Source: Caldilineaceae bacterium (GTDB lineage: Bacteria > Chloroflexota > Anaerolineae > Caldilineales > Caldilineaceae). From it: DNA of 64,000 nucleotides. Positions 33,353 to 42,594 of the stretch are shown here, piece by piece. Location: contig JAPOVP010000079.1 of the NCBI GenBank assembly GCA_026708085.1, forward strand, positions 1-64,000, written 5' to 3'. Within the stretch, counting starts at the first letter, position 1, and every line of letters starts with the position of its first letter. The notes beneath the pieces were generated by a model. The model made no database searches, was not told the origin of the DNA, and saw only the letters and a program-made list of their open reading frames with translations. The translations under genes were made by a program, and so were the position numbers.

Positions 33353-34426
33353 TCAACTCCCAAATAAGTCCTCTTCGGCTACACGCAACCGCAGATCACC
33401 CTGACCGGTCAAGATCCAGAGTTCGCCAGGGGCATGCTCAAAGACGTAGGGATAGGAAATCCAGGCGTCTTTCTCACGGGCAATTACCCGGGGCGCCGAC
33501 CAACTGACGCCTTCATCTTCAGAGACGGCGACCGACAACTCCTCACGGTGCCAGCTCGCCTCATCTTCCGACAGTTGTCCACTGCGGCGAGGGAAGCTGT
33601 CAGCACCCTCAGGATAGAGGCGGTTCCAGACTAGAAGAAGTCGGCCGCTCCGCAGACGGGTCAGATAGCCCGGTGACGTGCTCGCCTCGATCGAACTCGG
33701 GCGAATCATACGCCAGGACAGACCGTCATCATCGGAAACCGCTTCCCAGAATCGATCCCAGTTTGTGCGAATTAGCATCCACAATGTGCCGTCCCGCCTC
33801 TGGACGAAAGTTGGCTCGAACGCGCCGTCATGGTGGCCGTGACCGCCTAGGTCAATGAAGTTGCTGCCGCGCCAACTCTTCCCGCCATCCCCTGACGAGT
33901 ACACCCGGATTACATTCCTTCCCGGATGGCGCAGGTAGAACTGGTTCGTTACCACAATTCTGCCGTTGACGGTTTCGATCATGTTTATGGGAGGATGACC
34001 GCACACTCCGTGAAATAGACGCTGGCGATTAACCCAGGTCGCACCGCCGTCGAGGCTACGGATTGCCCACAGGTCTCCCCGGGCGTCGACGCCCGGTTCA
34101 CCGCTTTCATCGTCCCAATTCAATACACGCTCGTCCATCCAGACGAAAACCAGGACCCCGTCCCGAGTCGCCAGCAACTGACCCGCGTTTCTTGGAATGC
34201 CCGGCCCGGGAGGAGGCAAGTCGGGGCCGTCGGCGCGGAACATCGGACGCGGCGCTTGCCAAGTGACTCCATCGTCTTTGCTGACAATGGTAGCGTTGCC
34301 TGCAACTGCCATCAGGCCGCCATCGGACAGCCTGACAAAGGGTCGTCTCGCGTCGATCTCCAGCGGCTTACACACGGGGTCGATCCAACGCCCAACTGAG
34401 GCGCCTTCTCTGTTCGATGCTCTCAT
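33353..34426 (-). CDS. sialidase-like BNR/Asp-box beta-propeller protein
   Basis: 357 aa. At least five Asp-box motifs of the S-x-D-x-G-x-[TS]-W type: SKDDGVTW, SLDGGATW, SGDGGKSW, SDDDGLSW and SEDEGVSW, spaced as in a six-bladed propeller. RRPFVRLSDG near the N-terminus could supply an active-site Arg. No signal peptide, so it looks cytoplasmic. The family covers exo-sialidases and other glycan-processing or binding propellers, so sialidase activity is only one option. Start at ATG 34426 with GGAGGG about 8 nt upstream. Divergent from the SLC13 transporter gene. Confidence 0.82.
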   Translation of the reverse strand: MRASNREGASVGRWIDPVCKPLEIDARRPFVRLSDGGLMAVAGNATIVSKDDGVTWQAPRPMFRADGPDLPPPGPGIPRNAGQLLATRDGVLVFVWMDERVLNWDDESGEPGVDARGDLWAIRSLDGGATWVNRQRLFHGVCGHPPINMIETVNGRIVVTNQFYLRHPGRNVIRVYSSGDGGKSWRGSNFIDLGGHGHHDGAFEPTFVQRRDGTLWMLIRTNWDRFWEAVSDDDGLSWRMIRPSSIEASTSPGYLTRLRSGRLLLVWNRLYPEGADSFPRRSGQLSEDEASWHREELSVAVSEDEGVSWSAPRVIAREKDAWISYPYVFEHAPGELWILTGQGDLRLRVAEEDLFGS

Positions 34427-34862
34427 GTTTCGGCCCTCCAGCAAAACCCTTCTGTAAAGTTCAATTGAGGCCTTTCCTGTTGCGGCGTTTCTGTGAAATG
34501 ACTGCACGAACCATAGCACGGCGGTCGATCGCAGTCAACCCTTTCATAGACGACTGGGCAAGTCACAGACGTTGCCTCTGGTCCCATTACCAAGGCGCTC
34601 CGAGGTTTGACTCAGTATAGGCAAGACAGTATCCTGATAACCGTCTCCGCTCGTCAATTGCGGTTCAACCTGCGCAATTCTGTCGGTCAACTATGCGAAG
34701 TTGGACAGTTGGGGAGAGCAGATTCTGGAAGGTTAGGTGCCAGCGAATTGCAACCAAAGTTCCCCCGGACCTCAGTTACGCCCGTTTGCTGTCACTGCAA
34801 CAATGCAGCAGCGTCCAGCGTTGAAGGACCATTAGCCCTGTGCCTTCGAGATTACAGCCTTC
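34427..34862. other. divergent intergenic region (sialidase-like / SLC13)
   Basis: 436 bases between two divergent genes. Apart from the promoter pair at 34607-34635 I see no gene or repeat. Short open frames here have no ribosome-binding site. Confidence 0.5.
34607..34635 (+). promoter_or_regulatory. candidate promoter for the SLC13 transporter
   Basis: TTGACT (34607-34612, 5/6), 17-bp spacer, TATCCT (34630-34635, 4/6). It would give a 5' leader of about 220 nt before the start at 34863, long enough to hold regulation, though no riboswitch fold is recognised. Confidence 0.45.
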
Positions 34863-36803
34863 ATGACTGCCGACATGATAATTCTTGTCGTCATTCTTGT
34901 GGTGGCGACCTACCTCTATCTGACCGACTGGTTGGCAACGGAGACGACTTCCGCTCTTGCTATCGCGTCGCTCGCACTGACAGGTGTTCTGGACCCTGGC
35001 GAGGCCTTGTCCGGTTTCGCCAGCACTGCCACGCTAACGGTGGGAGCCATGTTTGTAATCAGCGGCGGTTTGCTCCGCACAGGGGCACTGGAAATCGTTA
35101 CCATAGGGCTGGCGCGATTCTCAGGAGGTAGCCCCAAAAGGCTGCTGATCCTGCTGGGCGGCGTCATTCCTCTGGCCAGTGCCATCATGAACAACACGCC
35201 AGTGGTCGTCATGATGGCGCCGGTCGTACTCTCCCTGAGCCAGCGTTTCCGAATTCAACCGTCCAAGCTGCTCATCCCTCTGAGCTATTTTGCCGTATTG
35301 GGCGGTACCATCACTCTGCTTGGAACCAGCACTAACATCCTCGTCGACGACCTCTACCGGGCCGCAGGAGGACCAGGTTTCAACCTGTTGACCTTCACCC
35401 CACTCGGCCTGATCTTTACAGTTGCAGGCGGAGTTTTCGTCGTCTTTACAAGCCAGAAACTGCTGCCTGACAGATCCCCAGCTGGCAGCCTCGGGGAAGG
35501 CCGTCACCAGAGCACTCCCTTCGTCGCCGAACTGATAGTCGAAAAGACAAGCCCCCTACTCGGCCAGAACGTAGGTGAACTGTTCAGCGAGGCCGCTGGG
35601 GTCCGATTCTCGCGGCGCCGTTCAGAACGCCACCACAGGCGCCTGACTCATTTGCGCGGCGCGCTTCACAACAACGGTGAGTCGGTGCAAGACCGCATCG
35701 AACTGCTCGAACTTCTGCGTGACGGCAGGCCTCATCGCGCCCGGCGACCTCAACCTTCCCGCCTGGATCTGGTCAGACGCTTCGAGCCGGAGGACGCAGA
35801 GTTACTGCGAATCCAGGAGGGCGACGTACTGGTCATTTGCGGTGCGCCACCGGTGATTGCCCGCTTTATCGAAACTTACTCGGCCTTTGCGTCTGAACCG
35901 GGACAGTTTGCCCCGCCCCCTTCCGAGAGATCGGCAGGCGCGTTACCGTCTGTCCGTATAGTCGAGGCGGTCATTTTACCCGACTCGGTTGCCATCGGTC
36001 GCCAGTTGGCACAGTTGGAATTCGAAGAAAGTCACCAGGTTCATGTGCTGGGCTTGCAGCGCAGAGGAGGACAACGCCGAGTCGGTCCGCGACATGCACG
36101 CCTTAATAGCGGGGATGTCCTGCTCCTGCAGGGTACTCGATCCGGCCTGCACGCCGTGAGCGAGATCTTCAAGCTACTTCTCGTCGAGGGAGTGGAGTCA
36201 GCGATCGTCCGACGTGCGAAAAACCGTCTCGCCCTCATCATCATGGGGGCAGTTATCCTGCTGGCCAGTCTGACGGAGATACCGATCGTCATGCTGGCGC
36301 TAGGCGGCGCGGCTCTGATGGTCGCTACACGCTGCCTACGAACCGATGAGGCAATGTCGTCACTAGACGGTTCGACATTGTTACTGCTGGCCGGCACGAT
36401 CCCAATGGGGATAGCGATGCAGAAGACTGGACTCGCTCAACTGCTCGTGGATCAACTGATCGCCGTGTCCGGCCAGGTCAGCCCGGTCGTCATGCTCTCC
36501 CTCTTCTATCTTTTCACCAGCCTTCTGACCCAACTGATCAGCAATAATGCCGTTGCCGTTCTCCTCACCCCAATCGCGCTTTCCATGGCAGCCACATTGC
36601 AGGTTAATCCACAGCCGCTGCTAATGACGATCGCCTTCGGGGCTTCGGCCAGCTTTATGACGCCGATGGGTTACCAGACCAACGCCATCGTAAGAGGCGC
36701 TGGCGGGTACACATTTGGCGACTATCTGCGCATCGGGATTCCGCTGACGCTCATCATGTGGGCGCTGGCTACGGTCTTGATTCCGCTTTTCTGGCCGTTG
36801 TGA
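34863..36803 (+). CDS. SLC13/DASS-family transporter with RCK_C (TrkA_C) domains
   Basis: 646 aa. N-terminal half with about five helices and the family SNT-like hairpin MNNTPVVVMMAP. The second half ends with SNNAVAVLLTPIALSM and MTPMGYQTNAIV, the duplicated Asn-Thr motifs of sodium/dicarboxylate/sulfate transporters. Between them lie two cytosolic RCK_C-like domains (about 215-325 and 365-450). The first is interrupted by an Arg/His-rich insert (SRRRSERHHRRLTHLRG, about 252-268). Probably imports sulfate or dicarboxylate/organic acid anions. Divergent from the sialidase-like gene; an SMP-30 gene follows 86 nt later. Confidence 0.88.
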   Translation: MTADMIILVVILVVATYLYLTDWLATETTSALAIASLALTGVLDPGEALSGFASTATLTVGAMFVISGGLLRTGALEIVTIGLARFSGGSPKRLLILLGGVIPLASAIMNNTPVVVMMAPVVLSLSQRFRIQPSKLLIPLSYFAVLGGTITLLGTSTNILVDDLYRAAGGPGFNLLTFTPLGLIFTVAGGVFVVFTSQKLLPDRSPAGSLGEGRHQSTPFVAELIVEKTSPLLGQNVGELFSEAAGVRFSRRRSERHHRRLTHLRGALHNNGESVQDRIELLELLRDGRPHRARRPQPSRLDLVRRFEPEDAELLRIQEGDVLVICGAPPVIARFIETYSAFASEPGQFAPPPSERSAGALPSVRIVEAVILPDSVAIGRQLAQLEFEESHQVHVLGLQRRGGQRRVGPRHARLNSGDVLLLQGTRSGLHAVSEIFKLLLVEGVESAIVRRAKNRLALIIMGAVILLASLTEIPIVMLALGGAALMVATRCLRTDEAMSSLDGSTLLLLAGTIPMGIAMQKTGLAQLLVDQLIAVSGQVSPVVMLSLFYLFTSLLTQLISNNAVAVLLTPIALSMAATLQVNPQPLLMTIAFGASASFMTPMGYQTNAIVRGAGGYTFGDYLRIGIPLTLIMWALATVLIPLFWPL

Positions 36804-36889
36804 TTCTGTGCACGGTGGCGGCTGGTCTGCGATAATGTCCGGCAGAGGCAGAACGCTCTCTCACCGTCTTTCAGCAAGGAGAAATCTAC

Positions 36890-37870
36890 ATGTCCACTTC
36901 ATCGTTGGCAGAAAGGGATTGGAGCGGAGGAGTCGTTCGTTACCCTGACCCGGCTGTCGAGGTGCTTGATGACCGCTTCAGCAGGTACAGGATTGGCAAC
37001 GCAGTCGTCGAACGTCTCTTCACCGGTTGCCGCTGGGCAGAAGGGCCGGTATGGTTCGGAGACGCCCGATGTCTGATCTGGAGCGACATTCCCAACAATC
37101 GAATGTTGCGCTGGACAGAGGAGAGCCAGGAGGTAAGCGTCTACCGCAGCCCCTCCCGTCACAGCAATGGCAATACCCGCGATCGCCAGGGTAGGCTCGT
37201 AACCTGCGAGCACACCGGCCGCCGCGTCACCCGCACCGAACACGACGGCTCGATCACTGTCTTGATGGACAGTTTCGAAGGCAAAAGGCTCAGCTCTCCC
37301 AACGACGTCGTGGTCCATTCGGACGGCAGCGTCTGGTTCACCGATCCCGGCTACGGAATAATGCTCAACTATGAAGGCCGGGTCGCCGAAGCGGAGCTGC
37401 CAACTCGCGTCTATCGTCTGGACCCTGAAACAGGAGAGGCAACAATCGTAGCCGACGACTTTCTGCGCCCGAACGGACTCTGCTTCTCGCCCGACGAGGA
37501 CCTCCTGTACATCGTGGATACAGGACGCTCGCACGATCCAAACGGTCCTTCCCACATCCGTGTCTTTGACGTCACCGCCGATAACCGCCTTGAGAACGGC
37601 CGCCTCTTTGTCGACATGAACCCTGGCATGGCCGACGGAATCCGTTGCGATGAAGACGGCAATCTCTGGGCCGCGGCCGGTTGGGCCGGCCCCGGCTTCG
37701 ACGGCGCCCACTGCTACGCCCCGGACGGTACCCGCATTGGGCAGATACATCTGCCCGAAATCTGCGCGAATCTCTGCTTTGGCGGAGCGGGAAAGAACAG
37801 GCTGTTTATGGCAGGCAGCCAGTCGCTATACGCAGTTTACGTTGAAACGACCGGCGCCCAGCAGCCGTAA
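36890..37870 (+). CDS. SMP-30/gluconolactonase family protein (copy 1)
   Basis: 326 aa six-bladed propeller. Family signatures: WAEGPVWFGDARCLIWSDIP (first metal Glu), SSPNDVVVHSDGSVWFTDP, RPNGLCFSPDEDLLYIVDTG, GMADGIRCDEDGNLWAA (metal Asp). These enzymes open sugar lactones such as glucono- or xylonolactone. AAGGAG lies 8-9 nt before the ATG. Followed at 27 nt by the 73-aa gene on the same strand. A related gene lies at 45310. Confidence 0.93.
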   Translation: MSTSSLAERDWSGGVVRYPDPAVEVLDDRFSRYRIGNAVVERLFTGCRWAEGPVWFGDARCLIWSDIPNNRMLRWTEESQEVSVYRSPSRHSNGNTRDRQGRLVTCEHTGRRVTRTEHDGSITVLMDSFEGKRLSSPNDVVVHSDGSVWFTDPGYGIMLNYEGRVAEAELPTRVYRLDPETGEATIVADDFLRPNGLCFSPDEDLLYIVDTGRSHDPNGPSHIRVFDVTADNRLENGRLFVDMNPGMADGIRCDEDGNLWAAAGWAGPGFDGAHCYAPDGTRIGQIHLPEICANLCFGGAGKNRLFMAGSQSLYAVYVETTGAQQP

Positions 37871-37897
37871 ATTCAGACAAGAATAAGGAGTTACGTT

Positions 37898-38119
37898 ATG
37901 TCCTACAGCATTCACTCAACACTGCAGGATATTTTGAGCAATGAGCAGGCGAAGGCAGTTCTGGAGAAGCACATGCCCGGCGCCTCATCCCACCCAGACC
38001 TCCCTATGGCAATGCATCTGACCTTGCAGCAGATTTCCTACTACCCGGAGGCGGTCGACGCAGGCCTTTCCCAGGAAAAGCTGCAGGCCATTGACGCCGA
38101 ACTGAAGGCCCTCGGGTGA
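37898..38119 (+). CDS. 73-aa small protein resembling a hydrolase C-terminal domain
   Basis: 73 aa. The pattern STLQDILSNEQAKAVLEKHM ... LTLQQISYYPEA ... KLQAIDAELKAL resembles a short helical domain that I recall at the C-terminus of various secreted hydrolases. Here it stands alone. No signal peptide, no cysteines. AAGGAG lies 7 nt before the ATG, so it is translated independently. Its position right after an SMP-30 lactonase gene suggests co-expression and perhaps a partner role, which is inference. Confidence 0.75.
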   Translation: MSYSIHSTLQDILSNEQAKAVLEKHMPGASSHPDLPMAMHLTLQQISYYPEAVDAGLSQEKLQAIDAELKALG

Positions 38120-38152
38120 GCGGCAGACGCTGAAAACTCGTAGCGGACGAAA

Positions 38153-38890
38153 TCACAGGTTCCCCCGGCGCCGCGCCATTTCGAAGGCGTCGTCCTGGGG
38201 CGTGTAATTGAGTACCGCCATGGTGTCGGTCATGTCCAGGCGCTTGTAACGGTTGTCCGAAATGCCGTGAAAGTTGCCAAACACAACGTCGTCGCCTGCC
38301 TCGACCGCAGCCGCGATCAGGCTCGCATTGTCCTCCAACGTCTGAATGATCTCGACATACTCGTGATCCCAGTGAATCCATTCCGAGTCGCGGTCCTGTA
38401 CCGCGCCGAACCTGAGACAGAGTGAGGAAAGGCCGTGCGCGGCCGAGTAGTAGCGCGCCAAGGCCTCGCCCCAACATTTTGTGGCGCCATACAAGTTGAT
38501 GGGGTAGACGGGATGGCTCGTGTGAACCTGCTGATCGCGTGGATAGCCTAACACTGCATTGATGCTGCTCGCGTAAACAACCCGCCGGCATCCGGCCTGA
38601 TGGGCGGCTTCAAACACATTGTAGGTGGCAATGACATTGTTGGGTAAGAGACTCTCCCAGCTGGCGTCCATGCTCGGATCCGCCCCCAGGTGGACCACGG
38701 TGTCGACGCCTTGGAAGAGCGGTCGAATTGCATCGAAATCGCTCAAATCCGCCCGCGTGAATGGAGCGCCCTTCGCATCCTCCGGTTCGGCTATATCCGT
38801 GAGGACGAATCTGTAGGCGTCTGCATAGGTATTGCGGAAAAAACTCCCAATTTTGCCGGCCGCACCGGTAAGTAGAATTTTACGGGTCAT
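38153..38890 (-). CDS. NAD-dependent SDR oxidoreductase, uronate dehydrogenase-like
   Basis: 245 aa extended SDR. NAD site LLTGAAGKIGSFFRN with acidic residue in FVLTDIAEPED, then VVHLGADPS, active-site ASSINAVLG and YGATKCWGE (YxxxK). Size and the motifs HLGADPS and YPINLYGATKCWGE match uronate dehydrogenases (Udh), which oxidise galacturonate/glucuronate to aldaro-lactones. Substrate not proven. An SMP-30 lactonase is encoded just across the convergent junction and would open such lactones. A short low-complexity region separates it from the methyltransferase gene upstream. Confidence 0.82.
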   Translation of the reverse strand: MTRKILLTGAAGKIGSFFRNTYADAYRFVLTDIAEPEDAKGAPFTRADLSDFDAIRPLFQGVDTVVHLGADPSMDASWESLLPNNVIATYNVFEAAHQAGCRRVVYASSINAVLGYPRDQQVHTSHPVYPINLYGATKCWGEALARYYSAAHGLSSLCLRFGAVQDRDSEWIHWDHEYVEIIQTLEDNASLIAAAVEAGDDVVFGNFHGISDNRYKRLDMTDTMAVLNYTPQDDAFEMARRRGNL

Positions 38891-38944
38891 AAAAAAGCCT
38901 CATGTGACAATTGAGAGGCAGGCAATCAACGCCGCCCTGCCGGA

Positions 38945-39679
38945 TCAACCCAATTTTTCTATTACGCCAACGTATTGCCCGCCGGTTCTGCCGATGAATT
39001 CAGCAACACGCCAGCCGGTTCCCTTCACGACATCCTGCATCTCCGCCTGAGATACCATAAGATAGTCGAACCAGTCGCCGATCAGCTGGCGGTACCGTAC
39101 GCGCAGGCGGATTTCGCCGGCCATTCGCCCCATCTGGCGGTTTCGGTCATGATAACCAAGATGCTCTGGCTTGTCTGTTCCATAGATGTCGAGCGACTCA
39201 GCCACGATGCGGGCGTTCTGACTGGTGAGCTTCTTGAGCCGCCGAAGCATCCATTTTGCCCGGCGCGGGTTGGCGAACAGACCGAAGTTGTTTCCCATCA
39301 TCAGAACTGTATCAAAAATGCCAAGAGATGCGTCAACTCTGTGGAAGGGCACTTGCTTCACGTTCTTAACGCCCCGCTCTCGGCAGATCTCGAGCGCGCC
39401 GGGTGACACATCGATGCCAACCACCTCATGGCCTCTTTCCTGCAGATACAGGGCGAAGCGGCCCGCTCCTACGCCCACATCCAGGACGCGGCCGCGCACG
39501 AATTCCATCGCTTGCTGCATACGCGGAGGCCATTCGGTGTAGGGTGCAAAGTAGGCAGGCAGATTGTCCGATGCCATAAGATAACCGTCATCCCGCTCGA
39601 TAAACTCGCTGCAATCTTCACCCGCAAGATGGTCGGCAAGGAGAAGTCCGAAGGCATCCTGCTTCCGTCCGCTTTTCAT
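38945..39679 (-). CDS. class I SAM-dependent methyltransferase
   Basis: 244 aa. SAM-binding VLDVGVGAGRFALYLQ, acidic strand-2 end in EVVGIDVSPGALEIC and motif GIFDTVLMMGNNFGLF. The N-terminus YFAPYTEWPPRMQQAMEFVRG and the C-terminus WFDYLMVSQAEMQDVVKGTGW resemble small-molecule methyltransferases of unknown substrate. Upstream of the SDR gene on the same strand (54 nt), possibly one transcript. Confidence 0.82.
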   Translation of the reverse strand: MKSGRKQDAFGLLLADHLAGEDCSEFIERDDGYLMASDNLPAYFAPYTEWPPRMQQAMEFVRGRVLDVGVGAGRFALYLQERGHEVVGIDVSPGALEICRERGVKNVKQVPFHRVDASLGIFDTVLMMGNNFGLFANPRRAKWMLRRLKKLTSQNARIVAESLDIYGTDKPEHLGYHDRNRQMGRMAGEIRLRVRYRQLIGDWFDYLMVSQAEMQDVVKGTGWRVAEFIGRTGGQYVGVIEKLG

Positions 39680-39724
39680 CCAGAGTACTCCGCATTACTA
39701 CAAGAAACTAGGTCCTGTCAGTGG

Positions 39725-39753
39725 TTGTCCATCTTAAACGCCCGTGCTATAAA
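39725..39753 (+). promoter_or_regulatory. candidate promoter for the YjhG-type dehydratase gene
   Basis: TTGTCC (39725-39730, 4/6), 17-bp spacer, TATAAA (39748-39753, 5/6). The start codon at 39819 is about 60 nt downstream, preceded by AAAGGA at a normal distance. Confidence 0.5.
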
Positions 39754-39818
39754 GAGCAAGCAAACGACCATGAAAAAGCTAGCCATAAAGAGGTCCGATT
39801 CTTGTAAAGGAAAACACA

Positions 39819-41843
39819 ATGGCCGCCAACAATTCCAGCCAGATCCCGGTAGACAACGACGACAGCAGCCTCTTCGACGTCCAGACTAACGCCCAAGGCC
39901 CAACCGGCTCCCTGCCCCTCGACGAAGAGTTTCTGCGCAACGCGCCCAGCGGCGACATCTTCGGGCTCACGCAGGACGCCGGCATGGGCTGGAATCCCCG
40001 GCGGCTGCGTAATCCGGAGTTCCTCATCCTCAGTACACAAGGCGGAATCCGTGCCCCGGACGGCACGCCGGTCGCCCTCGGTTACCATACCGGCCACTGG
40101 GAAGTTGGACTGCTGATGGAGGCAGCGGCCGCGCGGCTCAAGGATCTTGGCATGGTGCCATTCGCCGGATTCGTCACAGACCCCTGCGACGGCCGCTCTC
40201 AGGGCACGACCGGTATGATGGACTCCCTTCCCTACCGTAACGACGCCGCAATCGTCCTGCGCCGTCTGATACGTTCGTTGCCTACGCGAAAGGGAGTGAT
40301 GGGCGTGGCAACTTGTGACAAGGGCCTGCCAGCCATGATGATCGCCCTCGCGGCGCAGCGAGAACTGCCCGTGGTACTCGTGCCCGGCGGCGTGACCCTG
40401 CCCCCCAACGACGGCGAAGATGCCGGCAAAGTCCAGACCATCGGCGCCCGCTTCTCCCACGGTGAAATCACGATGGAAGAGGCCGCCGAACTGGGTTGCC
40501 GCGCCTGCGCCTCACCTGGAGGAGGCTGCCAGTTTCTCGGTACGGCCGCCACTTCTCAGGTTGTGGCAGAGGCCCTGGGCCTCACTCTTATGCATGCCGC
40601 CTTGGCGCCGTCTGGTCAACCGATATGGAGGGATACAGCTGATCGTTCAGCGCGGGCCTTGGTTTCACTACACGAAAATGAAGTCGCCTGCGCCGACATC
40701 CTCACCGAGAAAGCCCTCCACAACGCCATGGTCGTACACGCAGCCTTCGGCGGGTCGACCAACCTGCTGCTCCACATCCCCGCCGTCGCACACGCTGCTG
40801 GCCTCCCACGCCCCAGCGTCGCCGACTGGCAGCGCATTAACGCCGAGGTGCCGCGACTCGTCGACGTCCTGCCCAATGGGCCCAAGGGCCATCCCACCGT
40901 CCAGGCCTTTCTCGCCGGCGGCGTGCCCGAGGTGATGCTCCACCTGCGCGACCTGGACCTCCTGCATCTGGACGCCCTCACCGTCCACGGCCGCCCTCTC
41001 GATGAACTGCTCGACGACTGGCAGGGCAGCGAACGCCGCAAGCGCCTGCGCGAGCGTCTCTTCTCGGCTGACGGCGTCGATCCCGACGACGTCATCATGG
41101 ACCCAAAGACCGCGTCAGCGCGGGGGCTGACCAGCACAGTTACCTTCCCCACCGGCAACCTTGCTCCCGAGGGATCGGTAATCAAGAGCACTGCCATCGA
41201 TCCCTCGGTGGTTGACCCGGACGGCGTCTACCGCAAGACGGGCCCGGCGAGGGTCTTTACCAGCGAGCGCGAGGCGATTGCCGCCATCAAAGGCAACCAT
41301 GAGAAATCGATTCAGGCGGGTGACGTTATCGTCCTGATCGGTTGTGGCCCGATGGGAAGCGGAATGGAGGAGACCTATCAGTTGACGTCGGCACTACGCT
41401 ATCTGCCCTTCGGAAAGCAAGTCGCTCTCGTCACCGATGCGCGATTCTCCGGCGTAAGCACGGGGGCCTGTATCGGCCACGTCGGTCCTGAGGCACTGGC
41501 CGGCGGCGCAATCGGCCGCGTTCGGGAAGGGGATACGATTCAGATTGAAGTGGACACCGTAAACCTGCAGGGCAGCTTGGATCTCCTGGCCCCACGTCGT
41601 AGCAATGGAAGTGGTGTTGGTGCCAATGGCACAGGCGCGATGCAGCGCGCGGAAGGTTCCGAGCTATTGGCCAACCGTTCTCTTCATCCCGATCTGGCCG
41701 CCGACCCTAGGCTTCCTGACGATACTCGCCTGTGGGCGGCATTGCAGGCCGTAAGCGGCGGAACCTGGGCCGGGTGTGTCTATGACACGGACCGCATCCT
41801 GGAGGTCCTCGCCGCCGGGGAGAAAGCCTTGGCTGAGCAATAA
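39819..41843 (+). CDS. YjhG/YagF-family dehydratase (IlvD/Edd superfamily; probable xylonate dehydratase)
   Basis: 674 aa, longer than IlvD (~560) as typical for the YjhG/YagF branch. Fe-S ligand cysteines are visible in [30 protein letters not shown] and [18 protein letters not shown]-terminal swivel domain with [17 protein letters not shown] and [16 protein letters not shown]. It dehydrates aldonic acids (D-xylonate, possibly others) to 2-keto-3-deoxy acids in non-phosphorylative sugar breakdown. The SMP-30 and uronate-dehydrogenase-like genes nearby would feed such acids. No aldolase or dehydrogenase for the product is in the window. Confidence 0.9.
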   Translation: MAANNSSQIPVDNDDSSLFDVQTNAQGPTGSLPLDEEFLRNAPSGDIFGLTQDAGMGWNPRRLRNPEFLILSTQGGIRAPDGTPVALGYHTGHWEVGLLMEAAAARLKDLGMVPFAGFVTDPCDGRSQGTTGMMDSLPYRNDAAIVLRRLIRSLPTRKGVMGVATCDKGLPAMMIALAAQRELPVVLVPGGVTLPPNDGEDAGKVQTIGARFSHGEITMEEAAELGCRACASPGGGCQFLGTAATSQVVAEALGLTLMHAALAPSGQPIWRDTADRSARALVSLHENEVACADILTEKALHNAMVVHAAFGGSTNLLLHIPAVAHAAGLPRPSVADWQRINAEVPRLVDVLPNGPKGHPTVQAFLAGGVPEVMLHLRDLDLLHLDALTVHGRPLDELLDDWQGSERRKRLRERLFSADGVDPDDVIMDPKTASARGLTSTVTFPTGNLAPEGSVIKSTAIDPSVVDPDGVYRKTGPARVFTSEREAIAAIKGNHEKSIQAGDVIVLIGCGPMGSGMEETYQLTSALRYLPFGKQVALVTDARFSGVSTGACIGHVGPEALAGGAIGRVREGDTIQIEVDTVNLQGSLDLLAPRRSNGSGVGANGTGAMQRAEGSELLANRSLHPDLAADPRLPDDTRLWAALQAVSGGTWAGCVYDTDRILEVLAAGEKALAEQ

Positions 41844-41932
41844 GGGAACTGCCGGCAACTGTCTCGAAGCCAGGCCTCGGCCGTCCCCTTTCGTCATGAA
41901 TTGGAAAGCATCGAAGTTTAAACAGCCGTTCT

Positions 41933-42592
41933 TTACGGGTCGCTGCAGTCGCGGGTGAATCCGCACTGAGTACAAATAATCTTGCAGTGGCGTTTGGTTA
42001 TCGCGCCACCGCACAGCCAGCAAAAAGTGTCGTCCACCGGCTCGTAGACCGGGACAAACGCAGTTTCCGCGGCTTCTGCTCGATGCACGTAACTCTCTCG
42101 CTCAATTCGACCGTCCTGCCCGTAGAAAGTGGCCTCATATCCCTGAAATTCACCGCCATCGTACACAAATTTTGCCGAAAAGAACCGGTTTTCTAACAGC
42201 CACGGGATAAACAGCCTGTCACCCGGCCACAGGTTCAAATCCAGCAGACGGTCGTTGTCTATCCAGGCAAGCCTTCCCTCCATAGAGTCGCGTAGCTGCC
42301 CCGTCCAGTGCTTGGCAAGGAAGAGCCACACATACCAGTCTGCCTCGCCATCGAAGTTAGGGAAAGTGATTTGCCCGCGCAGCGCCGGGTCAATGCAAAC
42401 AAGCCCGCTTTCTTCATAAACCTCTCGCACCACACACTCTTCCGGCGATTCGCCTGGCTCAAACTTCCCGCCGAGACCGTTCCATTTGCCCTCGTGGTAA
42501 TCGTTGGCGCGCTTGACCCTGTGCAGCATTAGTGTCTGACCGGGCCGCTGCACATAACAGAGCGTTGCCAGTCTTAAGTTTAAATTGCCCAT
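41933..42592 (-). CDS. Nudix hydrolase with C-terminal zinc ribbon
   Basis: 219 aa. The Nudix box runs about residues 41-63 (GGKFEPGESPEECVVREVY followed by EESG), matching GX5EX7REUXEEXGU. The first 155 residues resemble MutT/8-oxo-dGTP diphosphatase-type enzymes (WNGLGGKFEPGE). The last ~30 residues form a CxxC...CxxC zinc ribbon (CWLCGG ... CTQCGFT), as in NADH pyrophosphatase NudC, but at the C-terminus instead of before the Nudix box. Substrate unknown. It starts 2 nt after the E1-beta stop, so the two genes are co-transcribed. Confidence 0.87.
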   Translation of the reverse strand: MGNLNLRLATLCYVQRPGQTLMLHRVKRANDYHEGKWNGLGGKFEPGESPEECVVREVYEESGLVCIDPALRGQITFPNFDGEADWYVWLFLAKHWTGQLRDSMEGRLAWIDNDRLLDLNLWPGDRLFIPWLLENRFFSAKFVYDGGEFQGYEATFYGQDGRIERESYVHRAEAAETAFVPVYEPVDDTFCWLCGGAITKRHCKIICTQCGFTRDCSDP

Positions 42593-42594
42593 AT

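Noticed and set aside
36899..37750. 283-codon minus-strand frame
   Set aside because: Antisense to a clear SMP-30 gene; translation shows no recognised domain.
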